Positions 1-8,449 of a stretch of 13,799 bases of DNA are shown in pieces. How positions within the stretch are numbered: position 1 is the stretch's first letter; each line of letters begins with the position of its first letter. The position numbers and the translations under genes were made by a program. The notes below the pieces were generated by a model. It saw nothing but the letters and a program-made list of their open reading frames with translations, did no database searches and was not told the origin of the DNA. The DNA comes from Baffinella frigidus (taxonomy: Eukaryota; Cryptophyceae; Cryptomonadales; Baffinellaceae): assembly GCA_026770585.1 (NCBI GenBank), contig MU647346.1, positions 54,720 to 68,518 of the forward strand. Direction: 5' to 3'.

Positions 1-506
1 AAACCCTCAACCCCAAAATCTCAACCCCAAACCCTCAACCCCAAACCCTCAACCTCACACCCTCAACCCCAAACCCCAAACCCCAAACCCTAAACCCTAA
101 ACCCTAGACCCTAAACCCTAAACCCGAAACCCTATATGCTAAACCCTAAACCCTAAACCCTAACCCCTGAACCCTAAACCCTAAACCCTAAACCCTCAAC
201 CCCAAAACCATTAACCACAAACCATGAAACATAAACCCTCAACCCTTCACCTGAAACCTGAAACCTGAAACCTGAAACCTGAAACCCTCAAATCCAAACC
301 TGAAACCCTTACACTCTACACCCTCACCCCTGGACTCCTAATCCACGTACTCTAAACCCTGAACACTAAACCCTGAACCTTAAACCTTAAACCCTAAACC
401 CTAAACCCTAAACCCCAAACCCTACACCGCAAACCCTAAACCCCAAACTCTGAACGATGGACCCTAAACCCTAAACCTGAACCCTGAACCCCGAACCCCA
501 AACCAG
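1..506. repeat. Degenerate telomere-like 7-mer array, probable upstream intron of the kinesin gene
   Basis: This stretch is made almost entirely of CCCTAAA-type heptamers and variants: CCCTCAA, CCCCAAA, CCCTGAA and a short run of CCTGAAA at about 249-285. It is too degenerate and too mixed to be a functional telomere end. It stops at a CAG (504-506), after which GC-rich coding sequence begins and is open in the kinesin frame. The kinesin's internal repeat-rich introns end the same way, so I read this as the 3' part of another such intron with its donor outside the window. It could instead be 5' flanking DNA, with the gene starting at the ATG at 527. I see no gene within it. Confidence 0.75.
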
Positions 507-3500
507 CCTCGGGGAGCCTTGCGGAGATGCAGTTGCAGGCGAAGATCACGGCGATGCAGGCGGCCACGGCGCGCGCCGAGGAGGCCACCTCGGAGCTGGA
601 GATTGTGGTCTCGATGCTGTGGGGACGCTTCGGGGTGCTGGCGGGCGAGCCGCGGGAGGTGCTTGGCAACGACCGCCTCCAGGAGGAGCTGCGCGCGATC
701 AAGAGCAGGATGGGCGAGGACGGCGACGTCGAGTCGGTGCTGGCTGACAAGGACCTGCTCACGCGGCGCGCGGGCGAGCGGGACCGCGAGGCCGTGGCGC
801 TCCGCAACAACCTCGAGCGCGTCGAGGAGGCGCTGGTGGAGGCCAAGGCCGCCACCGAGAGGAGCGAGGAGGAGGCGCGGGTGGCGGAGGGGAAGCTGCG
901 CGAGGAGCGGCGCGCGCGCGAGGAGGCTGAGGGGAAGGTGCGCACGCTCGGGGAGGAGCTGGAGGACGAGCGCGCGGCGCTGGTCAGCGCGCGCGCGGAC
1001 GCCGCCCTGTCGGACGAGACGATCAAGAGCCTCAAGGGGGGGCTGAACAACCTCAAGGATATGAACGTTCCGGGGCTGTCGCAGGCAGAGCTGGAGGCGC
1101 TGTTCGTGAAGCATGACGCGGACGCCTCGGGGGATATCTCGGCTGCGGAGCTCAGGGGGCTGGTCGAGGAGCTGTGCGAGACGTTTCAGAAGAAGGTGGA
1201 TGCTGCGAAGGAGGAGGCGAAGCAGGAGGGGGCGCGCGCCGAGGCGACCCAGGTGGACCGCGACAGGCACGTCGAGCGCGGGAAGGAGCATGCGGCGCTG
1301 ATGGGGAAGCAGATGAAGCAGCTCGAGGAGGACGCGGGCAGTGCAGAGGAGGCGCACAGGGCTGCGGTGGCGGACGCGGCCAAGCGCGCCGAGCTGGCGA
1401 AGCAGCAGGTCATCAGGAGGCTTGATCAGGCGGAGCTGGATCATGAGGTGGCGCTCGCGCGGACCCAGGAGGAACATTTCGCTGAGATCCGCCGCACGGT
1501 ACCCCCTCTCCTGCCTCTCGCCACCCGCTCGCCACCCGCTCGCCACCCTCTCGCCACCCTCTCGCCACCCTCTCGCCACCCTCCCGCCCACTCACCCCCG
1601 CTACCAACTCTCCCGCCACCCTCCCACCCACTGGCTCCTGCTACCAACTCGCACGCCACCCTCCCACGCACGCGCACACGCACTGCTGCTGTCTTGCGCC
1701 CCCGCCATGCCCGCTTCCAAGGCCCCGTGCAAGTGCTGGTCTGGTTTCGGAGGCGCCTCTGGCCGTCTGTCCCCGCCTGCGCTCTCGCCTCCCTCCCGCT
1801 GCGAACTCTCCCTCCCTCCCTCCCTCCCTCCCTCCCTCCCTTCCTCACTCACTCACTCCTGCATTCTTGCACCCCCGCCGTGCGTGCCAACACCCCAGCC
1901 AACAAGCAAGTGCCGGTCCGGTACAGCGCCTCCGGCCACCTGCCCCCGCCTGCGCTCTCGCCTCACCCCGAGCGCGCTGTTGGGGCGCTAGTGACGGGCC
2001 GAGGCCAGCTTACAAGTATTGAATGGTGCGTGGCGGTTGGGGGTGGTTGGATGGTGAGTGGTGTGCGGGAGGAGGTTGGACGTGTTGGATGTTGAGTGGA
2101 GTGGCGCGTGTGTTGCTCCTGCGGGCGGTGATGGTGGGCCACGGGCGCCCTAACACCTGGTGGATGGTGTGTGTCGGTGGGGGGTGGATAGTGATTGGCG
2201 CGCGGGAGGACGTTGCAAATGGTGGATGTTGAGTGGCGCGTGGGAGAAGGGTGGAACTGGCGGATGTTGAGTGGAGCGTGTGTTGGCAGACGGACCGCTC
2301 GCGGACGGAGATGGATGAGGCTCGGAAGGCGCACGGGAAGGAGGTTGCTCGCTTGTCTGAGAAGCTGTCTGGCGCCGAGGAAGAGGGCCTGGCGGAGAAG
2401 ACGCAGCGAAGAGTGGCCCAGGAGCGCCAGCGCGAGGCGCAGCACACGTTGGACAAGGTGCAGGGATCGCTGGTGCGGTTGCAGCGGGAGGTGACAGCGT
2501 CGAAGAGCCACCAGACCCTCCAGGCGCTCTTCCTTAACCCTAAACCCTATACCCTAAACTCTAAACCCTGAACCCTAAACCCTAAACCCTTAACCCTAAT
2601 CCCTAAAACCCAAACCCTAGACCCTAAACCCTAAACCCTTAACCCTACACCCTACACCCTACACCCTACACCCTAAATCCCAAATCCTAAACCCCAAATT
2701 CCAAATCCCAAACCCCAAGCCCTAAACCCTAAACCCTAAACCCCAAACGCAGGCGCTGTTCGCGCTGCGGAAGAAGCTGCGAACGGCGAAGACGGTGTTC
2801 CGCGACTCGCGGCGGACGGTGGTGGAGCAGACGGAGCAGCTGCGCGCGTCGTTCCGCGAGCTGCGCGACGCGCTCACCGCGTACGTCACCTTCATCCTCC
2901 CGCTCGCTCACGAGAAGCCCGAGAAGGTGCGCACCGACAAGCTGTCCGCGGCGCAGCTGGGGCAGGCGCTGAAGCACATGATGGGCAAGTACCGGGGGGT
3001 GTCGGAGCGGTGCCGCGTGATCAACGCCGAGATGCAGAGCCTCAAGGGGAGCATGCGCGTCTACTGCCGGGTGCGCCCGCTGCAAGCCTCGGAGGGCTCC
3101 GAGGGCTCGGCCATCCACCTGCGCGGCCTCGGCGAGTTGAGCGTGCTGTCGAAGACGCGCGGCGCCCCCCCGAAGGAGTACCGCTTCGACCTTGCCTACG
3201 GGCCGCGCTCCTCGCAGGAGGAGCTTTTCGCCGACGCCAAGCCCCTCCTCCAGACCGTCGTTGACGGCTACAACGTCTCCGTCTTCGCCTACGGGCCCAC
3301 GGGGTAGCCCCGCCGACCCGGAATTCTGAGCCCGGAGAGAGAGGGTGGGGGAGAGAGAGAGGGCCTGGAGACAGTCACCTACCGATAGGAGCGATGTGAA
3401 TGGGCTCTGCCGAGCCTTCCGTCGATGGGGTTTGGTTTGGGGGTCGGATAAAAGGGAAAGAGAAGGAGGCCGCCCTCACTCCTGACCCTCAACGCGCAAC

Positions 3501-3538
3501 CTCTCCACCCTCCATCCTCAACCCATCAACCCTTCACC

Positions 3539-3585
<47 letters not shown>

Positions 3586-6500
3586 AACAATCGGGAGTTA
3601 ACAATCAAGGGGGGGGGGGGTCCATAGATACTACGTGTGTGCGCGCTCGCTTCCTCCGGCAGCTCGACTAAACTCTAAGAACCAAGCACTAAGCCCCAAA
3701 CCTTAAATCCTAAACCCTTGACCCTACGCCCTTAACCCAAAATTCCAAATTCTGAACCCTGAACCCTGAACCATGAATCCTAAGCCCCAATAATCAAGCG
3801 TCAAGCCCTAAGCCCTAAACCCCCGAACCCTAAACCCTGAACACTAAACCCTCCACTCTAAACCCTAAACCCTAAACCCTAAGCCCTAAATCCCCAACCC
3901 TGAACCCCAAACCCCGAACCTTGAACCCCAAACCCCAAACTCTAAACTTTAAATTATAAACCCTAATCCTTGAACCCTAAACCCTCAGCCCAAAGCCCTG
4001 ATCCCTAGGCGCTAAACCCTAAGCCCTAAATCTCAAACCCTCAGCCCTACGCCCTAAACCCTACCCCCTAGACCCTGAACCCCAATAAATCCAACCCAAG
4101 CCCTAGCCTGAAACCTAAACCATACACCCTGAACCTTAAACACTCAACACTAAACACTAAACACTCAACACTAAACACTAAACACTAAACACTAAACCCT
4201 AAACCCTGAACCCTAACCCCTAAACCCCAAACCCCAAACCCCAAACCCTAAACCCTAAACCCTAAACCCTAAACCCTAAACCCTAAAAACACCCTCAATC
4301 CAAACCCCAAACCTTGAACCCTAAACCATATACACGAAACCCTATACCCTAAACCCTACACCATAAACCCTAATCCCTCACCTAACCTCACACCCTACAC
4401 CCTACACCCTACACCCTACACCCTACACCCTAAACCCAAAACCCTGAACCCCAAACCCCAAACTCTCAACCCTAAACCCTTAAACCTAAACCCTCTAAAT
4501 CCTACACCGTCAACCCTATACCCAAAAGCCTGAACTCCAAACCTCAAACCGTAAACCCTAAACCTTAAACCCTACACCCTAAACCCTAAACCCTAAGCCC
4601 CAAGCCCTAAGCCCTTAACCCTCAACCCCAAACCCTAAACCCTGACCCCTAAACCATGGACCCGAAACCCCAAGCCCCGAGCCCAAAGCCCAAAACCCTG
4701 AACCCTGAACCCTGACCCCTGAACCCTACATCGTCAACTCTCATCCCCAACCACTAAACCCTAAAACCTAAACCCTAAACCCTGAACCCTCAAACCTTAA
4801 CCCTGAGCCAAACAAAAGCTAACACCTAAAATATAAGCCTCGAACCACAAAACCCAAACCACACACCACAAACCACAAACCCTAATCCCCAATCCCCAAA
4901 CCCTGAAACCTAAACCCTAAACCCGAACCCCCACACCCTAAACCCCAAACCCCAAACCTCAAACTACAAACCCCAACTCCCAAACCCTCAACCCTACACC
5001 CTAAACAGGAGCGGGAAGACGTACACGATGACGGGGGACAGGGCCTCGTCGCGGCACCGCGGGCTTGTCTACCGCATGCTGGAAGACATGTTCGCGACGC
5101 AGAAGGAGCGCTCCGTGCTGGTGGACATGGAGGTGCGGTTGTCGATGTTCGAGATCTACAACGAGACCGTCAAGGACCTGCTGGCGCCCGGGGCGCAGCA
5201 CAAGGTCCCTGAACCCTGAACCCTGAACCCTGAACCCTGCACCCTGCACCCTGAACCCCGAACCCTGAACCCTAAACCCTGAACCCTGAACCCTGAACCC
5301 TGAACCCTGAACCCTGAACCCTAAACCCTTATAAAGGTGGGGTGGGACGACGACTCCCCGGGGAACTCAGCGCGCGACGCGGGGCAGCTGAAGATCACCT
5401 CTGACAAGCGCGGCAACGTGCACGTCGAAGGCCTCTCGGAGCACAAGGTGGACGGGCTCTCGCGCGGGCTCTCGCTCGTGGAGTACGGGCAGGAGGTGCG
5501 CGCGACGGGCGCGACCAACCTCAACGAGCACTCGTCGCGCTCCCACCTCCTCATCCGCATCGGCGTGCGGACCGTGGACAAGCGCTCGGGCGAGCGCGCT
5601 GCCGGGAAGATGTTCCTCGTCGACCTCGCTGGGTCCGAGAACGTCCAGCAGTCTGGCGCCGAGGGGAAAGCGCTCAAGGAGGCCATCGGCATCAACAAGT
5701 CGCTCGCGGCGCTCCACGACGTGATGATGTCCCTCTCCGCCAAGGACCACCACGTGCCGTACCGCAACTCGATGCTCACGCGCGTCCTCGCTGACTCGCT
5801 CGGCGGGAATGCCAAGTGTCTCATGTTCGTGATGGTCTCGCCGTCGTTGCGCGAGCGATCAATCACCCAGGCGACCCTCAAGTTCGCGGGGCGCTGCAAG
5901 AACATCGAACTCGCGCCTGCCGAGAAGGTGCGGGCCTCCCTTTCCCCTCTCTCCTCTTCCTGCTCTCCTCTACTCTCTCCCCTCTCCCCTCTCCCCTCTC
6001 CCCTCTACCCTCTCCCCTCTACCCTCTCCCCTCTACCCTCTCTCCCCTCGCCTCTCCTCTCTCCCCTCGCCCATCGCCCCTCTCCCCTCTCCCAGAGAGC
6101 GCGCCAACCTCCCAGCGCCGCGCCCCTCAACAGACAGCAACCTTGTTGCAAGGCGCAGCCAGCACCGTACCTGTCTGGCACTGACCATGCCTGCCTGGCT
6201 TCCTCGCGCCACCTGGCCATCACCATCAAGTGCGCGCGCCTGCTGCCTGCACCCGCTGCGCCGAGGCTTCAGTAATGCAGGCAGCAGAGGCGCGCCGTGT
6301 GCGGGGGGGGGGGGGGTGCACCGCACCGTGTCTTCGAGCAGGGTGTGTGGGAGGGCCCTCCCCCCGCGGAGGGCTCCGCCTGCGCCCCCCCCTTGCCGAG
6401 AAGCGAATCAGAAAGCAGAGGCCCGCGAGCGGAGCACCCCACGAGGTCTCAGAGGAATCTCATCTTGGAACATACCAGAATCTGTCCACATAAAAAGGCG

Positions 6501-8282
6501 TGAGATAGCCTCAATGTATGCCTAAAATAGCATCTACACCCTTATCTTCGGCGTCGGAAGCCTAAGATAGCGGGACAGAATCTGTCTTGTGTCGAAATTA
6601 AATCGTGCTCGGATGAGCAGAACGCGGACGTGACGGCCGAGATGGAAGCGGAGAAAGCAAAGGAGCAGGCTGAAGCCCTCAAGGCCAAGTTGACTGAAGC
6701 GGTCTGCCCCTGCCCCGCACCCTGCCCCTCACCTTGCCCCTCACCCTGTCCATCATCCTGTCCCTGCTGTGGAAGCCACGCCGTTGCTCTTCGGAGCCTG
6801 ACCACACCAGCGTCTCTGCGCACTGACTGCCCTGCAGTAGCTGCCTCACTCCATGCTTTCTAGCCTCGATCCATGCTTGCTCGGCGGTGCACGCTAGCCA
6901 CACGCTGCAGTGAGTGCCGCCGCGTCTCCTCACCCAGACATCACACCTCGCATCCACCACCGCAACAGAGGAGAGCGAGGATCGCTGCTGCGGTGGAAGG
7001 TGGCGCGGTGCCGGCTGGAGCGTGAGGGTGGAGGGGTGATATCGTCCCATGGCGTGCGGGGAGTGCTCACGCTCAAGCACACGGGGGGTTGGCTAACGCG
7101 CTGGAACGCGGCAGATGCGGAAAGGCAAAGAGGACGAGGGGCGCGTGGAGATGTCCAAGGAGATCATCTTAGAAGCAGACCGCTTCGAGGCGAAGCTCCG
7201 GGAGATGTTCGGGTTCGCGGCGCAGGAGAAGCGGAAGCGCGCGGGCATGCCTGCCGGCGGGGGCAAGGACAAGGAGGGCGGCGACCGCCTGAGGAAGAAA
7301 GTCGAGGCCCTCTACCTTGACGAGGCCTCCCGCGTCCTGGTTCCTCCCTCCCGCCGCGCGCGCCCTGCTAGCTAGGTGCCGTACGGTCTCCTAGTAGCCC
7401 CCAGCAGCAACGTGGCGTGTCTGGTCGGTGGGGCGCACGTGCTAGGGAGGCCAGGCCGGGGTTGGCTCGCAGGAGAGGCGGCTGGTTGGCAGAGCGGAGA
7501 GGTGAGGCGGGGCGGGTGGTGGCGTAGGTTGGTTCGGTGGAGAGGTGTGGCGAGGCGGGTGGTGGCTCAGGTTGGGTGGGTGGAGAGGTGGGGCTCGGTG
7601 GGTGGTGACTGGCTGGCGAGGTGACGGAGCGGAGCGGTGAGGTGAGGTGAGGCGGTCACTGAGGCTGCCTGGGTGGTTGGAGCCATTGGAGCTATTTAAG
7701 TCAACCCTGCGCTCGCCCATAAGTAGACTGGGTTGACTTAAATAGCTCCAATGGCTCCGAGGGCCTAGGGCTTACCCCCTTTACAGACAGCAAACACGGT
7801 GGCAGGTGCGGCGGCATGCAGCGGTTGGTTGGTTGGCAGCGCGGTGAGGTGAGGATCGGTGGTGGCTTGGTGGCCCAGGTATGTTGGGTGGGTGGGTGGT
7901 TGGCAGGTGCAACAACGAAGCGGAGCGGGGAGGTGAGGTGAGGTGAGGCGGTGACTGATGAGTGCGGGGTGGCAGGTGCGGCGACGCAGCGCGTCCGACG
8001 AGCTGCTCCGATCCATCGCGCGAGGCGTCGAAGCTCTCTCAGAGGCGATCCGCCAGTCGGACGACAAGGCCGCGCGCCTCGAGGCATCCAACTCGGAGCT
8101 GCGGTCCAAGCTCGACTCAGCGCAAGTGCGCTACTCGCGCCGCAGCCCGGACCGCACGTGCGTGCCCCCCCCCCCGCCCCGCTGACGTTAGCGTCCGCAC
8201 AACCTTGCGTCCGTAGGTGCCCTTGGAGCCTAGATACCCACAGCCCCCACGCTCCTCCTCCCGCGCACGCACCGCCCGCTAG
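507..8282 (+). CDS. Kinesin-14-like motor protein with an internal EF-hand, nine exons, 5' end possibly incomplete
   Basis: Microtubule motor that hydrolyses ATP. Exons: 507 (or ATG 527)-1498, 2290-2523, 2753-3303, 5009-5204, 5337-5927, 6621-6701, 7115-7339, 7976-8125, 8217-8282; all introns are phase 0 except the third (phase 2). Counting from Met527 gives about 1021 residues: charged coiled coil (about 1-180), an EF-hand loop at 197-208 (D-x-D-x-S-x-D-x-S-x-x-E), more coiled coil to about 500, then the neck/motor start LKGSMRVYCRVRP (499-511). That neck placement is typical of minus-end kinesin-14. Motor motifs: P-loop GPTGSGKT 583-590 (usual Gln is Pro), switch I NEHSSRSH 714-721, switch II DLAGSE 747-752, then INKSLAAL and VPYRNSMLTR. 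The motor ends near 848. About 170 mostly charged, helical residues follow, so it is not at the extreme C-terminus. Motor identity is secure. The subfamily, the true N-terminus and the last exon (basic tail ending RARTAR) are less certain. Exon 2 might instead end at 2490. Confidence 0.93.
1517..1582. repeat. 11-bp tandem repeat, six copies
   Basis: Six head-to-tail copies of CTCGCCACCC plus one variable base (G in the first two, T in the rest) sit just inside the 5' end of kinesin intron 1. Looser relatives of the unit continue to about 1675. Confidence 0.85.
1809..1840. repeat. (CTCC)n microsatellite
   Basis: Eight copies of CTCC in intron 1, followed by TTCCTC and a short ACTC run. It is a pure polypyrimidine/polypurine tract. 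Confidence 0.9.
2020..2289. repeat. Diverged ~175-bp tandem duplication at the 3' end of kinesin intron 1
   Basis: The word GGATGNTGAGTGG occurs at 2049, 2087, 2224 and 2262. The copies form two pairs, each 38 bp apart, and the pairs are offset by 175 bp. Related flanking words (GTGTGTTG, GCGGGAGGA) recur. The last copy leads directly into the acceptor at 2288-2289. Confidence 0.65.
2524..2752 (+). repeat. Kinesin intron 2, telomere-like array with a GC-AG reading
   Basis: Between coding segments lie about 215 bases of CCCTAAA, CCCTACA and CCCCAAA heptamers. The borders carry a near-perfect 12-bp direct repeat: CAGGCGCTCTTC at 2521-2532 and CAGGCGCTGTTC at 2750-2761 (one mismatch). Splicing CAG|GC at 2524 to CAG| at 2752 keeps phase 0 and gives ...TLQ-ALFALRKKL. 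A canonical GT donor at 2491 (GAG|GTGACA) is also in phase. It would drop 11 residues that nonetheless look coding. Confidence 0.75.
3304..5008 (+). repeat. Kinesin intron 3, 1.7 kb, mostly telomere-like repeats, splits the P-loop
   Basis: GT donor at 3304, CAG acceptor ending 5008, phase 2. Joining the exons restores GPTG-SGKTYTMTG. The first 180 bases hold GA-rich sequence. A (CCCTCAA)n block lies at about 3535-3585 and a G12 run at 3609-3620. From about 3665 to the acceptor the intron is heptamer repeat with local blocks of one variant: ACACTAA at 4138-4195, perfect CCCTAAA at 4246-4287, CCCTACA at about 4391-4430. The C-rich strand is the sense strand throughout. I see no gene inside this 1.7 kb. 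Confidence 0.9.
5205..5336 (+). repeat. Kinesin intron 4, almost pure (CCCTGAA)n
   Basis: A 132-bp phase-0 GT-AG intron made of about 17 heptamers, mostly CCCTGAA with a few CCCTAAA, CCCTGCA and CCCCGAA. The word AAGGT occurs at both borders (5202-5206 and 5334-5338), so the splice sites lie within a short direct repeat. Removing it joins ...APGAQHK to VGWDDDSPG, in a variable surface loop of the motor. Confidence 0.9.
5938..6093. repeat. Polypyrimidine minisatellite (CTCCCCT/CTACCCT)
   Basis: About 155 bases of nearly uninterrupted C and T on the sense strand, built of short CTCTCCCCT and CTCTACCCT units. Long homopurine/homopyrimidine mirror-like tracts of this kind can form triplex DNA. 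That property is known for the sequence class, not shown here. Confidence 0.85.
6477..6583. repeat. Small AT-richer foldback in kinesin intron 5
   Basis: AGAATCTGTCC (6477-6487) and GGACAGAATCT (6573-6583) are inverted copies with one mismatch. An inner near-inverted pair lies at TTATCTTCGGC/GCCTAAGATA (6542-6569). The interior words AGGCGTG and TATGCCTAAAATAGCAT resemble the foldback at 12722-12840. It may be a MITE or introner-like remnant; the evidence is modest. Confidence 0.4.
6702..7114 (+). other. Kinesin intron 6
   Basis: GT donor at 6702 and GGCAG acceptor ending 7114, phase 0, joining ...KAKLTEA to MRKGKEDEGR. It starts with a tandem CTGCCCCTCACC-type minisatellite at about 6705-6765. 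The rest is unique sequence with no recognised feature. The next exon begins with ATG, but that residue is internal to the protein. Confidence 0.75.
7340..7975 (+). other. Kinesin intron 7 with internal duplication and hairpin element
   Basis: GT donor at 7340 (GTCCTG|GTTCCT) and GGCAG acceptor ending 7975, phase 0, joining ...DEASRVL to VRRRSASDEL. It is strongly G/T-rich on the sense strand. Words such as CGGAGCGG(T/G)GAGG followed by GTGAGGTGAGGCGGT recur at 7630 and 7921, an offset of 291 bp, so the intron has an internal diverged duplication around the perfect hairpin at 7679-7758. A second copy of the acceptor context (GGTGGCAGGTGCGGCG) lies at 7798-7813 and is a possible alternative 3' splice site. 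Confidence 0.75.
7679..7758. mobile_element. Perfect 29-bp inverted repeat, MITE/introner-like hairpin
   Basis: The arms 7679-7707 and 7730-7758 are exact reverse complements (29 of 29), with a 22-base loop. The arm reads GGAGCCATTGGAGCTATTTA onward. The loop contains CCCATAAGTAGAC and is followed by GGGTTGACTTA, words shared with the element at 9065-9221. It has no coding capacity, so if mobile it is non-autonomous. I could not find a clear target duplication. Confidence 0.65.
8126..8216 (+). other. Kinesin intron 8 (putative, 91 bp)
   Basis: GT donor at 8126 and TAG acceptor ending 8216, phase 0, leading to a 21-codon last exon that ends at TAG 8280-8282. It contains a C11 run at 8165-8175. 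If it is not spliced, the frame stops at 8183-8185 instead, and the protein would end in a short Pro-rich tail. Confidence 0.5.
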
Positions 8283-8449
8283 ATGACCCGCCTCCCGCGC
8301 AAACGCCTCCTCACATCGGTCGCCGCCCCCACGTCCTCTCCGCCGCCGCACCCCCCCTCGAGAGCACTCTCGAAGCGCGCGAGATGGTGGGCAGCAGCGC
8401 GTGCAAGGGCGTGCGCGATGGCGCGAGAGGATGCGGGGCAGGACGTGTG

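Larger units (their letters stand above)
1499..2289 (+). other. Kinesin intron 1, minisatellite-rich
   Basis: The intron has a GT donor at 1499 and CAG acceptor ending 2289, in phase 0, joining ...RRT to TDRSRTEMDE. Coding likeness ends sharply at the donor, although the frame stays open to 2095. The first third is pyrimidine-rich with simple repeats. The last 270 bases are G/T-rich and contain a diverged internal duplication, listed separately. Confidence 0.85.
5928..6620 (+). other. Kinesin intron 5 with long pyrimidine tract and G-run
   Basis: GT donor at 5928 (GAGAAG|GTGCGG) and CAG acceptor ending 6620, phase 0, joining ...LAPAEK to NADVTAEMEA. Contents in order: a CTCCCCT-rich pyrimidine tract (5938-6093), a unique GC-rich segment, a G14 run at 6303-6316, and a small AT-richer foldback (6477-6583). 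An in-frame GAG|CAG at 6617 is an alternative acceptor that would add one Gln. Confidence 0.8.

Noticed and set aside
1-506. True chromosome-end telomere
   Set aside because: The repeats are degenerate and mixed, and the same kind of array recurs inside a gene further in. They look interstitial.
464-1591. Long open frame on the minus strand opposite the first kinesin exon
   Set aside because: It mirrors the GC-rich coiled-coil exon, starts in the intron 1 minisatellite and ends in telomere-like sequence. The + strand has the EF-hand and coiled-coil signature.
3500-5008. CRISPR-like or satellite array
   Set aside because: There are no unique spacers between constant repeats. It is a continuous heptamer array in a eukaryotic intron.
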